The notes: generated by a model not told the origin, from the sequence alone. Counted from the stretch's first letter, positions 45,159-55,942 are shown. The stretch: 64,000 bases of DNA from Shewanella oncorhynchi (GCF_012584455.1 NZ_JABAEB010000006.1:306181-370180); one strand, 5' to 3'. Numbers and translations: made by a program.

Positions 45159-45981
45159 CGTGTTTGCAGATCAATAGTCATTATTGGTTTTTGATACTCA
45201 CTACTAGGCTCTAATTCGCTTAAATCTCCATGGCATTTGTGTGCTATTCGTACTCTTTTCTGTTAAGAAAGCCTTTTTTCTAAGATTAGTCACGTGGATT
45301 TTCAACGCCTTTTTATTTAATGCTACCCAATGATAATTTGTGAGTCTGATTACTCTCAACTCGGCTCAGCTTTTTCTATCAAATAGAAGGAGAGTGACGA
45401 GGCCAAGAAGTACGCAGAGCAGTTTGGTGAGCACAATATTCCGCCATGGGTTGCCAGCATCATAAAGTGAACTGATTCCTTACTGATAATAAGCTCACTT
45501 GATCCACATAGATCGGTTTGCCATGGCATTTACTCGGCGACTCGCAGCGAGTCCTCCGTGGATGCTCGACCGCCCCGTCCATGGGGCGGACGGTCGTCTC
45601 GCCAATCACCATGGCGCACCTTTTAGCATTTGCGTAGTCTGGGGGTTCAAATGGCGAGAGCTTGCATTTGATGATGGTTTTAAATTTTCGTTTTTTCAAT
45701 GGAAAATATCGAGCAAGAATATCGCTTTGTTGTTCATGGCAAAGTTAATGTATTAATAATACTATTTTTGGGGTATCCGTTAATTTACATACCGTGCCAA
45801 CCAGTTTCTCGTATATAAAGTCTCTTTTTTTACATAATAAAGTGATTGAAAAATCATCAGAATGGATGCTAAGTTTCTGGCCTATTCAAATTATTTATTC
45901 GGAATGTTCGAAACCTAACTATTTCTTGCTAGGTTTTTACGAGGAGTCTGGGTAATAAACTGTTATCTGTTTGGTGGAAAG
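45159..45981. other. Gene-poor region with a palindromic repeat and coding remnants
   Basis: No convincing gene lies in these 823 bp. A short open stretch ending at 45469 (DEAKKYAEQFGEHNIPPW, then VASIIK and TGA) looks like the tail of a protein, but an in-frame TAG lies just upstream and no start is seen. The stretch 45512-45650 belongs to a repeat also found at the right end of the window. The forward open frame 45499-45756 is mostly repeat and is not counted as a gene. Confidence 0.6.
45512..45650. repeat. Palindromic intergenic repeat, copy A (intact)
   Basis: The stretch begins with GGTTTGCCATGG near 45515 and contains GACTCGC-A-GCGAGTC (45539-45553), a perfect 7-bp hairpin. It is followed by a 36-bp block (45560-45595) that is identical at 62668-62703. 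This block holds the palindrome CCGCCCC-GTCCAT-GGGGCGG inside GACCG/CGGTC arms. Similarity continues to about 45645 (TCTCGC..AATCACCATGG, TTTTAGCATT). Structure and intergenic position suggest a REP-like or small non-autonomous element. Confidence 0.8.
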
Positions 45982-46428
45982 ATGGAATATAACGAAGTCA
46001 AAAGTAGCGAAATTCCGATAGACTTATTGCTCGAAGCAGACCCTTCAGAAGTTAACATTGCAACGTATTTATCTGATTCTTGGTGTTTTACTGCATCAGA
46101 TAAAGGCCAAATACTTGGTGTTTGTGCCGTTAAATCTCAGAATTCGACTCTTGCTGAAATCTACAATGTTTCTGTGTACCCAGAGCATCAAGGCCGTGGT
46201 ATAGGCTCTGAATTATTGAAATTTACTCTAGCAAATTTACCGATGAAAGGTATAAAAAGAGTTGAGCTTGGTACAGGTACATTTGGCTATCAACTGACAT
46301 ATTATCAACGTTTCGGCTTTCGCGTAGAGTCAGTGGTAAAGGACTATTTTCTACTCAACTATCCTGAACCTATTTTTGAAAATAGCATCCAGCATAAAGA
46401 CATGTTAAGGCTTTACGTACTGATTTAG
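45982..46428 (+). CDS. GNAT family N-acetyltransferase
   Basis: This 148-residue single-domain protein has the acetyl-CoA-binding motif A, IYNVSVYPEHQGRGIGSELL (about residues 72-91), with QGRGIG as the pyrophosphate loop. A following helix and the YYQRFGFRVESVVKDYF segment are typical of small GNAT enzymes. The substrate cannot be told. It stands alone in an otherwise gene-poor patch that also carries a repeat, and a GC content lower than that of its neighbours suggests it may be an accessory gene. GGTGGAAAG before the ATG is a usable ribosome site. Confidence 0.85.
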   Translation: MEYNEVKSSEIPIDLLLEADPSEVNIATYLSDSWCFTASDKGQILGVCAVKSQNSTLAEIYNVSVYPEHQGRGIGSELLKFTLANLPMKGIKRVELGTGTFGYQLTYYQRFGFRVESVVKDYFLLNYPEPIFENSIQHKDMLRLYVLI

Positions 46429-46743
46429 TTACTTAGATTACACGCGCTTCAAGAGGGACTGTCAACGTGTGGCGTTTTCAGTTCAAATTGGATGTTGTGT
46501 TTGAATGAGGTTACCCGATCCGATGCACTGCATGGATTTGTCGATGTGATTAAGCACAATCACGTAAGTGATCGTTCATGATGGTCGAGCTTATAGGTAT
46601 GTTTTTTTACTAGGAAATAGGACGGCGAGTGACAGGAATTAGTGTGCATAATCAAACTCCACCAATAAAAACGCCTGCAATTGCAGGCGTTTTGTTTATA
46701 TTTATTCGTTTTGCTTTTACGCGCTAGAGCCTTAGAAAGTGGA
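46429..46743. other. Intergenic region between the GNAT gene and ydbL
   Basis: These 315 bp contain no supported gene apart from the ydbL-side terminator. A short open frame (LNEVTRSDALHGFVDVIKHN, ending at a TGA near 46580) has protein-like composition but no upstream coding sequence or start signal, and may be a remnant. Confidence 0.5.
46667..46694. terminator. Terminator after ydbL
   Basis: AAAAACGCCTGCAA is followed directly by TTGCAGGCGTTTT, a perfect hairpin with A/T tracts on both sides, about 50 bp past the ydbL stop on the minus strand. Confidence 0.8.
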
Positions 46744-47079
46744 CTACTTTTTAATCCATTTGCCTTTGGCATCTTGCACATAGTTGCCTTTATCTGTGGC
46801 GGCTATGGCTTTTTCGCCTGCGAGTTTAGCAACATCGGCTGGGGATAGTTTGTTCTTCTTGGCGATGGTTTCGTAGTGGGCGCGACGTTTGTTATTTACG
46901 TCGTCCATCACGGCTTTGGCTTCGGGATTGGCTTGCACTAATCCTAAGTAGCCGTTGGCTTGTTCGCCTAAATAGCCCTGTGATTTAGCTTCTTGAAGTG
47001 ACATAGCAAAGGCGCTTAGGCTTAAGAAGCTGAGGGTTAATAGCAATAATAACTTTGTTTTTAGTCGGATTGATTTCAT
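46744..47079 (-). CDS. ydbL: YdbL family periplasmic protein (DUF1318)
   Basis: This 111-residue protein has a signal peptide (about 1-24, cleavage near AFA) and the YdbL core MSLQEAKSQGYLGEQANGYLG, followed by AVMDDVNNKRRAHYETIAKKN and EKAIAATDKGNYVQ. In E. coli YdbL is encoded with YdbH and YnbE and affects the interaction of those two; here the same three genes are in the same order (ydbH-ynbE-ydbL). A 24-bp gap separates it from ynbE, so the operon is intact. Confidence 0.92.
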   Translation of the reverse strand: MKSIRLKTKLLLLLTLSFLSLSAFAMSLQEAKSQGYLGEQANGYLGLVQANPEAKAVMDDVNNKRRAHYETIAKKNKLSPADVAKLAGEKAIAATDKGNYVQDAKGKWIKK

Positions 47080-47103
47080 GGTGATTCCTCAATTCTTATT
47101 TAA

Positions 47104-47322
47104 TTAGAACAGCTTATCGTCTGACAGGAGTTGGTCTAATTCCTTATCTACTTTGATCCGTATCTCATGTTCAATTTTCACATTGAGATTGATAACGATA
47201 GGTTTATCTGGCGGTTCTATTTTGACTGTGGGCGTACAGCCCTGCAATGAGGCTAGGGCTACCAATGCGATAAGCGCGCTTCGGGTACCTATGCTAATTT
47301 GCTGTAATTGAATTATCTTCAC
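47104..47322 (-). CDS. ynbE: YnbE family outer-membrane lipoprotein
   Basis: This 72-residue lipoprotein has a lipobox LQGC with C29 as the lipidated residue. The mature part TPTVKIEPPDKPIVINLNVKI is the YnbE signature, a beta strand that in E. coli is thought to stack and complete the YdbH bridge to the outer membrane. No Asp follows the Cys at +2 (Thr), so export to the outer membrane by Lol is expected. It starts 13 bp after the ydbH stop and precedes ydbL. Confidence 0.92.
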   Translation of the reverse strand: MKIIQLQQISIGTRSALIALVALASLQGCTPTVKIEPPDKPIVINLNVKIEHEIRIKVDKELDQLLSDDKLF

Positions 47323-47335
47323 TGAGGTTTCCTTG

Positions 47336-50300
47336 TTACTTCACTGATTTTTCGATTCTGTCCTGCAAGTCATTACCAATTTGCAGACTTCTAAATAATT
47401 GCAGCATGTTCTCTTCGTGGGAGTAATTCAAGTGGATAGGGCGTTCAATCCCTTCACCGCGGCCTTTCACTTCGACGAGTAGTTTAGCATCACCGGCTTG
47501 GTCCATATCAAAGCTGCTTGATAATTGGCTGTATTGTAAGTGTTCTAACGTCGAAAAGACAAAGTCTAGATACGGTTGGGATTGGCGCATCTGCTCAACG
47601 GCGGGGTTGCCCGAGATAGCGATGAGGCCGCCGGGTGCGCGCGCGGCTAATTGCCCGCCAGTGATCGACACTTTGCCGTTGATTAAATCGACGGGCAACA
47701 CGCCATCGAATATGCCGTCGGCATAGATGCCAATTTGCGGTTGAATACGCAGGACCTCTTCTAGACTCATGGCCTGCAGTAACAGATAGGCATGGGATTT
47801 ATCCTGCAATTTAAGATTAAATTCTGGCAGCAGAAACTGTCCGCTGAGCACTTTGCCTTTGGCGGTCATGGAAACATCGGTGTCACTTAAGCCTGTGAGT
47901 TGTTGTATCCAATTGTCGGGCAATTTCTCGGCATCTTTGCCAAGGACGATATCGGCTTCCACTTCAATATCAGTCAGTGGGAAGCCAGGATCAAATAAGT
48001 TAAAGGTCATCAGCGTCTGCGGGCAATTGAGCTTACTGAGGCTGCTAAAATAGCCTTTATCCTGCGGCTTGTTATGAGACTCTTTTTTATAAGATTGCCC
48101 CCAAGTGAACTCACATTGCGCTTGCAGTTTTCCCCCCTCAAAAATGATGTCTTTATAAAAGCCTTCAAGTTCTGTCATCGATTGAGTTATTTGCATGGCA
48201 AATTGGGTCTGATCGCGCCTTTGCGTTAGGTTAAACTGCGCCTGTAATTGGTTATTACCTGTGACATTAAGCTCAGATGGTAAGGGTTGGGTTTGATTGA
48301 GCAAGGCCAGCGCCTCGGTCATGCTAGTGTTGACTACCCATTGGCCCGTTAACACTAAGGGATTGTTCGCGGTGGCAAGGTTCAACTTGTGTTGGCTTTG
48401 CAGCTCAACTGTGCCCACTTGCCAATGCTCATCACCAAAGAGCGTGTTATTTTTCCAATCTAAGCTTTGTGCCAGCGTTAACTTGTCCAGCTTAAGTACG
48501 GTTTCTTTGCGGCTGCGGCCTTTGCTGCTGAGCTGTTTTTCGATATTTAGCTGACTGGCTTGCCATGCGAGTTGATTATGCCAAGTGGTAGCGAGCAGCG
48601 AGTCGAACAGCGCTTCGATATCGGGTTTAAGTTCGAATGACATGGCTTTTTGTAATGCAATCGAGAAACTGCCCGCATTCATATCGGTTTTCGTTATGAT
48701 GCTAGTGCTCGCATTTTTATCCGCATTAGCCTCAGTGACTACATCATCTGTCACTAAAGTCTGTTTGGTCTGCGAAAAATACAGTTGCTCCAGTGCTAAG
48801 GTTAAAGGCGGTATGGCAAGGGTTAACCTGTTTGCGGTATCAGATGTGGGCACTGAGCTTTGCGCTGGACTGGCTTTTTGAATACCAGAACTCTGAGTAT
48901 GAGTGCTTTGCTGCGAGCTTATGTTCAGCGGCGCAAGGGCATTTATCGCGATACTACCAAGGCTAAACTCTGCATGTTTAGCCGCATTTTTATCACCAGT
49001 GAGCTGTTTAAGCTCACCCACGGCGAACTGTAGCGTGTTGCCAGTATTTTGTTTTATTGATTGAGTCAGTTCAGTCGACTCGGTAGCGGCAGTGATAAAT
49101 TGCCAATCGGTTGAACTTGGCGTCTGAACTAAGTTAAATGTGCCTGCTGTCGTTAACTGACTATTATTCCAGCTATAGTCCTGCGGCGGATTTGCCCACA
49201 ATTCAGATAATTGCATTGAGCCTGTTTGCCTCGTACTAAGGCGCCAATCTGTTTTGAAGGACAGTGCTTCGATTGATTTTGTGATTTCAACATTGGCCAA
49301 ATCGACTTGGGTATCTAGCTTACTGCCTAAGGTCTTAAGCTTCACTCGAGGAAGTTTAATCGCAAGGGGATTAGCTAAGTGCACATCTTGCGGAATTTGA
49401 GTCAGCGGGTAATGCAGGGCTTCAGGCAATGTCAGTGCGATCCCTACTGGTGCATCTGTACTTTTGAGCCCCGATAGCAGCTTAGCGATTTGACTCGCTA
49501 GCGGATCAGGCACTTGCTCAGCTATCGGTTGAGATACTGGTTCAGATACTGACTGAGATGAAGGTTTAGCCAGCGTCTCATCGAGCAGTTGCATCAATCG
49601 CTGTTGCTGGGCGGTATTGGGGCTCACAGCTAAGCTAAAGGGCTCTAGTTTTAGGTCAAGTTCTGCTAAATGCCCTGCAATCTTAAATGCGAGCTCAGGT
49701 TTTGGCGCAAGCTCGGGTTTAGGTGCAAGTTGCAGCGCTGCCAACTGATTAAAGGTCAGCTTTGGCTCGATTAACTGATGCTCACTGATAAGCTCGCCTG
49801 AGGTTATTGTAATACTGCTGTTGGATACCAATTGGCCTTGTAAATCAATTGCTAACGCTTGCCACTCTTTATCAAGCTCAGTTAACGGGCTCAGCACACT
49901 GTCTTGCGTTTGCCTTAGGCTGATTTGATGCAAGCTCGCAAGCAGCGGCGCGAGCTGGATTTGACTCATGAGTTGCCATTTGTTGGTTTCTAGTGTGGCT
50001 TTCAGTGTGGCGATGCTTTCGCCTGCATGGCTAAACTCGCTGTTGATTTCCCCCGCGCCGTTGAGGCTCAACTTGTCCATCACCAAACGATAGGAGGGTA
50101 AATCATTTTGGGTGTTGAGATGCTGGGCTTTGAGAATAAGACTGGTTTTTCCGATATCGATGAGTGGTAGTGATTTGATATCTAAGGCCAATGCGGGGCC
50201 TTGTTCATCGATGGCATTTCGATTGGGTAAAAACAGTGATTGCCCTAACTCGACTTCAATATCACCTGTGGATATTTGGGTGATTTTTTGAGTGAGGTAA

Positions 50301-50755
50301 GAGGCTTGGCTGAACTGTTTAAGTTCGGCAAAACTCTGTGGCCAGTCAATTTTTAGCTGAATATTCAAATCATTAAGTCTGATATGGCTATCATGTACCC
50401 TCAGATTGGCAGAGGTAATTCGCCAATGTTCTAACTGACTTTGCCCTAATTCAATGTCAATCAGTTCGCTGTCCATACCTGTGAGGGCAAAATTTGCCGC
50501 CCGTATGATGAGTTGTTCAGCCTGGGTATTCACAATCCAAACAGTTAACGCCACGCCCGCCAAGATGCCCGTTAAGCTGGTCGCCAATAAGGTTTTTTTT
50601 AGGGGGAATTTATGGCGATTTTGCGCAGCAATATGGGGATCCGTTCCAGAACCTAAAGCACCACTGCGAGGGCCAGCGGATATCTGCGTTGCCTCGTGCT
50701 GAAGTGCCTTGCTATCAGAGGCATTGCCACGGCTTGGCTTGTTGTGGATTGGCAT
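47336..50755 (-). CDS. ydbH: YdbH family AsmA-like intermembrane phospholipid transport protein
   Basis: YdbH is one of the AsmA-like proteins (with TamB and YhdP) that bridge the two membranes; in E. coli it works with YnbE. The product has 1139 residues, somewhat longer than E. coli YdbH (about 880). A cytoplasmic N-terminus of about 52 residues precedes one TM (LLATSLTGILAGVALTVWIV, about 55-74). A long beta-rich periplasmic part ends with the DctA-YdbH-like domain (DGVLPVDLINGKVSITGGQL ... QPYLDFVFSTLEHLQYSQL). Low-complexity inserts such as APKPELAPKPEL and SQSVSEPVSQP lengthen the middle. It heads a ydbH-ynbE-ydbL operon. Confidence 0.9.
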   Translation of the reverse strand: MPIHNKPSRGNASDSKALQHEATQISAGPRSGALGSGTDPHIAAQNRHKFPLKKTLLATSLTGILAGVALTVWIVNTQAEQLIIRAANFALTGMDSELIDIELGQSQLEHWRITSANLRVHDSHIRLNDLNIQLKIDWPQSFAELKQFSQASYLTQKITQISTGDIEVELGQSLFLPNRNAIDEQGPALALDIKSLPLIDIGKTSLILKAQHLNTQNDLPSYRLVMDKLSLNGAGEINSEFSHAGESIATLKATLETNKWQLMSQIQLAPLLASLHQISLRQTQDSVLSPLTELDKEWQALAIDLQGQLVSNSSITITSGELISEHQLIEPKLTFNQLAALQLAPKPELAPKPELAFKIAGHLAELDLKLEPFSLAVSPNTAQQQRLMQLLDETLAKPSSQSVSEPVSQPIAEQVPDPLASQIAKLLSGLKSTDAPVGIALTLPEALHYPLTQIPQDVHLANPLAIKLPRVKLKTLGSKLDTQVDLANVEITKSIEALSFKTDWRLSTRQTGSMQLSELWANPPQDYSWNNSQLTTAGTFNLVQTPSSTDWQFITAATESTELTQSIKQNTGNTLQFAVGELKQLTGDKNAAKHAEFSLGSIAINALAPLNISSQQSTHTQSSGIQKASPAQSSVPTSDTANRLTLAIPPLTLALEQLYFSQTKQTLVTDDVVTEANADKNASTSIITKTDMNAGSFSIALQKAMSFELKPDIEALFDSLLATTWHNQLAWQASQLNIEKQLSSKGRSRKETVLKLDKLTLAQSLDWKNNTLFGDEHWQVGTVELQSQHKLNLATANNPLVLTGQWVVNTSMTEALALLNQTQPLPSELNVTGNNQLQAQFNLTQRRDQTQFAMQITQSMTELEGFYKDIIFEGGKLQAQCEFTWGQSYKKESHNKPQDKGYFSSLSKLNCPQTLMTFNLFDPGFPLTDIEVEADIVLGKDAEKLPDNWIQQLTGLSDTDVSMTAKGKVLSGQFLLPEFNLKLQDKSHAYLLLQAMSLEEVLRIQPQIGIYADGIFDGVLPVDLINGKVSITGGQLAARAPGGLIAISGNPAVEQMRQSQPYLDFVFSTLEHLQYSQLSSSFDMDQAGDAKLLVEVKGRGEGIERPIHLNYSHEENMLQLFRSLQIGNDLQDRIEKSVK

Positions 50756-51089
50756 TGGGTTTGATATTTATCCTTTATTGACTGAGCCTTGATCAAACTC
50801 GTGCCTTAGCAGTGCACAAATACACGAATGTGTATATTTCATCGGCATTTTTACTTCGGAGCGTTTGATTCGGAGCTGTTGCTCCGGAGGTATCGCATTG
50901 GAGCTTTTATATCGCGCACGAGCACCTGAGGCAGTTTAACACTCAAGGGCTTAGCTGACTAATGTGAAAGGATCATTGAATAGACAAGAGCCTGATGTCA
51001 ATAGTTGAGGTTTTACAGGCTCTTGTACTTAATCTGTTATTCGGGCTAGCTAACTTTTAGTTCACTCACTCTTGGTGAGTGAATTGCGG
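50756..51089. other. Intergenic region between the permease gene and ydbH
   Basis: These 334 bp hold no ORF. They contain CGGAGC-TGTT-GCTCCG (50871-50886) in a patch with several GGAGC copies, CAAGAGCCTG / CAGGCTCTTG (50985-51025, 21-nt loop), and TTCACTCAC / GTGAGTGAA (51061-51083) just after the permease stop. One of the last two probably ends the permease transcript, although T-tracts are short. The ydbH promoter must also lie here. Confidence 0.5.
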
Positions 51090-52277
51090 CTAGCTAAATA
51101 TCTGGGCGGCGATCACTACAATTCCGCAAAGTGTGGCGAGCATTAAGGCTAACTTTCCGCCCGCAACGCGGTAACCCGTCGGCATATTGGCAGCGTCTCG
51201 CATCTGGCGTTGTGTCCACACCATGGCCACAGGTAAAAAGATGGCGAGGATCACCAGCGCAATCGCCGCGTAACCCAGCGCTGTGATAAAACCTTGAGGG
51301 TAGAAGAGGGCAAAACCTAAGGGCGGTAAAAAGGTGATAGCCGCGGTTAAGCTTCGACCTGTTGCATTATCTTCTTGCCTTAAGCTTGAGGCCATAAAAT
51401 CGAACAAACCTAAACTCACCCCTAAAAACGAGGTCGCAAGGGCGAGATCGGCAAATAGACTTATAGCGCTACTTAAGTATTCACTGTGCAGCACACTTGC
51501 CAGTTGATTGATAAAGCTTGATAAACTCTGGTTTTCGAGCAATTGACTTTGGTTCAATACGCCTTGACTGCCCAGTTGCCACAAAAGGTAAATCACTAAT
51601 GGCAAAGCCGAGCCAAACAACATGATCCTGCGCAGGGCTTTGACTTCAACGCCCAAGTAGCGCACCACTGAGGGAATCGAACCGTGAAAACCAAAGGAGG
51701 TAAAAATCACCGGAATAGCCGTGATAATTAGGCCTTGGTTGAGCGGGAGTTCGAGCAAATGTGGGCTTTCAACCTGCGGCAGTAACAATGCCAACATAAG
51801 CAATAATGCCAATAGCTTAAGGGCAAATAAACCGCGATTGATGAGATCCACACAGTGGGTTCCCATGCCCACAATGGCGCCAACCAGCAGGGTGAATAGG
51901 ATTGCACCCGCCTGCGCTGGCAAATTTAGTCCTAGCCAAGTGCTCAGTTTTTGGTTCACTTGCTCGCCGCCGCCAGCAATGTAGGCGGCGCAGAGGGCGT
52001 ACAGTAAAAACATCAAGGCGCTATTGGCGATCAACTGGCCCTTACGACCCAATAAGTGTTGCGCTAAGTGATTAAGGCTGGCATCGCTGGGGGCGAATTG
52101 GTGGATCTCCACCATTAGCAGTGCCGTGTAGGCCATCAGCGCCCATAGGATGAGCATAATGGCGGATGACGTGCCAAAACCGAGTCCAGACGATGCTATA
52201 GGCAAAGCCAACATGCCCGCGCCGATTGTGGTGCCTGCGATAAGCAGTAAACTGCCGAAAATTTTATTCTGTGTCAT
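51090..52277 (-). CDS. Aromatic amino acid permease (HAAAP family, TyrP/Mtr-like)
   Basis: This 395-residue inner-membrane protein has about eleven hydrophobic segments and the family opening GSLLLIAGTTIGAGMLALPI at 9-28. FTSFGFHGSIPSVVRYLG near 190-207 is the conserved HAAAP signature region. The family imports Trp or Tyr with protons; closeness to TyrP is suggested by overall sequence, but substrate cannot be fixed. It lies downstream of the his operon on the same strand but with a 638-bp gap and a terminator between, so it is an independent unit. Confidence 0.87.
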   Translation of the reverse strand: MTQNKIFGSLLLIAGTTIGAGMLALPIASSGLGFGTSSAIMLILWALMAYTALLMVEIHQFAPSDASLNHLAQHLLGRKGQLIANSALMFLLYALCAAYIAGGGEQVNQKLSTWLGLNLPAQAGAILFTLLVGAIVGMGTHCVDLINRGLFALKLLALLLMLALLLPQVESPHLLELPLNQGLIITAIPVIFTSFGFHGSIPSVVRYLGVEVKALRRIMLFGSALPLVIYLLWQLGSQGVLNQSQLLENQSLSSFINQLASVLHSEYLSSAISLFADLALATSFLGVSLGLFDFMASSLRQEDNATGRSLTAAITFLPPLGFALFYPQGFITALGYAAIALVILAIFLPVAMVWTQRQMRDAANMPTGYRVAGGKLALMLATLCGIVVIAAQIFS

Positions 52278-52915
52278 AACATGATCTCAAAAGCGTGTCG
52301 CAAGAAAAAGAGATAAAGACTTGATCCTAAAGCAACTGTCTTAAAGGATTTTGATGCGATTCAAGCACAAAATGATTTAAGCAAATGAGACAGTGGCGCT
52401 CAGCGGATCCGAAAGGATGTGGCCACAATGGAAGGTCAGGCGAGGTGCCTATCTATGCCATTGCGGCTACAGATAGGGAGTATAAAATGCTGTGAAACAC
52501 ATAAAACTTGCCTTAGCGTGTGTTGAGTAAACAGGGATAACCGCGATTAAATTAGATTCGATTATCAAAGGTGGCGTTCTCTTTAATCTTTTTACTTAAA
52601 AGACATTCATTTTATGAGTCGCTGGAACAACCGCACCTTAAGTCTTTTTGCTGCCGGGACTTAACATCGGTAACGGAGGCTACCATAGGGATTTGAATTG
52701 TACTTGTCAACCATTACAACAGTATTTTGATTGTTTTTTGTCATGTGACTAAGCTGAAAGACATGCCTAACTCACACTGAGTTTATGGTCAACTGGGAGA
52801 AGTAAAAGGAGTTAGCCACGTTTATCGCGCGATAAAAAATGCCACTGACTTGATTTAAGTGAGTGGCATTTTTAGCGGTAAAACCGATAGCGAGACATTG
52901 GGAACAGTAAGCCGA
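52278..52915. other. Long gap between hisIE and the permease gene
   Basis: In these 638 bp no ORF is seen. It holds the hisIE terminator (52835-52873) and the 5' leader of the permease gene. CCTATCT and AGATAGG (52448-52477) could form a 7-bp stem. I looked for a lysine, TPP or other known amino-acid riboswitch and did not recognise one, yet a leader of up to 500 nt before an amino-acid permease is long. Confidence 0.5.
52835..52873 (-). terminator. his operon terminator
   Basis: AAAAATGCCACT and AGTGGCATTTTT form a perfect 12-bp stem around a 15-nt loop, 43 bp past the hisIE stop. It ends the his operon transcript. Confidence 0.88.
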
Positions 52916-53581
52916 TTATGCTTTGCTCTGCAGTGCCTTTTCATGTCTTGCCAGCAAGTTTGCTGTGATGTCACTGAGGCTTAAGTGTTGATCTTCAAGC
53001 AATACCAGCAAGTGATAGATAAGATCTGAGGCTTCGTTAACTAGCTCTTCTTTATCGTGGGTCGCAGCGGCAAGGGCGGTTTCAAGACCTTCTTCCCCGA
53101 CCTTTTGGGCGATACGTTTCGTGCCGCGCGCAAACAAAGACGCCGTGTAGCTGGAATCGGCACTTTGCCCTTTACGCGAGGTGATTAAGCTGGCGAGGTT
53201 GTTCAAAAATGGGTGCGCATTGTCATCTAACCAGCAACTTTCGGTGCCTTTGTGGCAGGTTGGGCCGTTGGGGATCACTTGCACTAACAGGCTGTCGTTG
53301 TCGCAGTCCTTATCGATAGCGACCAACCTTAGCGTATTCCCCGAGGTTTCCCCCTTGGTCCATAAGCGCTGTTTTGAGCGGCTGAAAAAGGTGACATCAC
53401 CTGTGCTCAAGGTTTTTTCCAGCGCGGCCTTATCCATATAACCGAGCATTAATACCTTGCCCGATAAATGATTTTGGATAACGGCAGGAATGAGCCCATC
53501 CTGTTTGTTCCAATCCAGCTCATTAACTTGAACAGGGCTAAAATCCGACTTAGTGTTTGTTTGCGTTGACATAGTATTCAC
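52916..53581 (-). CDS. hisI: Bifunctional phosphoribosyl-AMP cyclohydrolase / phosphoribosyl-ATP pyrophosphatase HisIE
   Basis: HisIE catalyses steps 2 and 3 of histidine synthesis. The 221-residue fusion has a HisI domain first (about 15-120: [34 protein letters not shown], and the zinc cysteines in CDND and [11 protein letters not shown]). The HisE domain follows (about 130-215: [35 protein letters not shown]). Two closely spaced ATGs (53581 and 53572) are possible starts. It is the last gene of the operon, 31 bp after hisF. Confidence 0.96.
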   Translation of the reverse strand: MNTMSTQTNTKSDFSPVQVNELDWNKQDGLIPAVIQNHLSGKVLMLGYMDKAALEKTLSTGDVTFFSRSKQRLWTKGETSGNTLRLVAIDKDCDNDSLLVQVIPNGPTCHKGTESCWLDDNAHPFLNNLASLITSRKGQSADSSYTASLFARGTKRIAQKVGEEGLETALAAATHDKEELVNEASDLIYHLLVLLEDQHLSLSDITANLLARHEKALQSKA

Positions 53582-53612
53582 TCTTAATCTGTTTGTAGAA
53601 CCTAGAACCGCT

Positions 53613-55126
<1,514 letters not shown>

Positions 55127-55171
55127 TTATTTGTAAGTTGTTTATTAATAACTGGTTTTTTAATGAGTAAT

Positions 55172-55942
55172 TTATTCATTGGTCAGTCTTTCCTGCGCCA
55201 ACTTGTCCATCAGCGCTTCATCTATCTGTAAAAAGTTACGCAGAATTTGCGCACCCACGGCGGCACTTTTTTCGGGGTGGAACTGCACGCCCATAAAGTT
55301 GCCTTTGCCGATGGCGGCGCTAAAGTCTTCACCATAGGAACATTGGGCTAAGGTAAATTCACTCAACGGCGCGCGGTAACTGTGGACGAAATACACATAA
55401 CTGCCATCTTCAATGCCCGTAAACAGCGGGTGAACGTTAGGGATTTTGGCTCCTTGTGAGTTTGTCGTTAGCTTAAGTTGGTTCCAGCCCATGTGCGGCA
55501 AAGGTAGGCTTTCAGCTTTGAGTAACTGCGTATCCAGCTCGCAAATGTCGGTCGGGATTATGCCTAAGCACTCGCAATCTTGACCTTTGCCGCCGCGCTC
55601 CTTCGAAATTGCCGCCAACATTTGCATGCCAAGGCACACGCCCAGCACAGGTTGAGTCAGGCCTTGAATGAGTTCGACCAAGCCTTTTTCATGTAAGGAC
55701 GCCATGGCGGCACCCGCGGTGCCCACACCCGGCAGTACCACACGTTTTGCCGCTTTGATTTTGGCTTTATCGTCTGTGACCAATACCTTAGCGCCTAAAC
55801 GCTCGAAGGCGAAACGTACTGAGTTTAAATTGGCACAGCCCGTGTCTATGATGACGGTTTCAGCATCTGGTGATTCATTTGCTGTTAATTGCGGGCTAGT
55901 TGTTAATTGCTGACCAGCTGTTAATAGAGTGTCTTGTTGCAT
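55172..55942 (-). CDS. hisH: Imidazole glycerol phosphate synthase, glutaminase subunit HisH
   Basis: HisH hydrolyses glutamine and channels ammonia to HisF. The class-I amidotransferase triad is C103 in VLGVCLGMQML plus the His and Glu of GVQFHPEKS. The protein has 256 residues, about 26 more at the N-terminus than E. coli HisH (C77 there). The extra segment (LLTAGQQLTTSPQLTANESP) is low complexity, encoded by an imperfect tandem repeat around GCTGTTAATTG. No alternative ATG fits the start of the domain, so the extension is either real or translation starts at a rare codon within it. Confidence 0.94.
   Translation of the reverse strand: MQQDTLLTAGQQLTTSPQLTANESPDAETVIIDTGCANLNSVRFAFERLGAKVLVTDDKAKIKAAKRVVLPGVGTAGAAMASLHEKGLVELIQGLTQPVLGVCLGMQMLAAISKERGGKGQDCECLGIIPTDICELDTQLLKAESLPLPHMGWNQLKLTTNSQGAKIPNVHPLFTGIEDGSYVYFVHSYRAPLSEFTLAQCSYGEDFSAAIGKGNFMGVQFHPEKSAAVGAQILRNFLQIDEALMDKLAQERLTNE

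Noticed and set aside
45499..45756. Open frame of 85 codons on the plus strand
   Set aside because: About two thirds of it is the palindromic repeat shared with 62656-62755. It has no ribosome site and no protein family match that I recognise.
52278..52915. Possible lysine or TPP riboswitch
   Set aside because: The conserved core elements of these classes could not be found on either strand.
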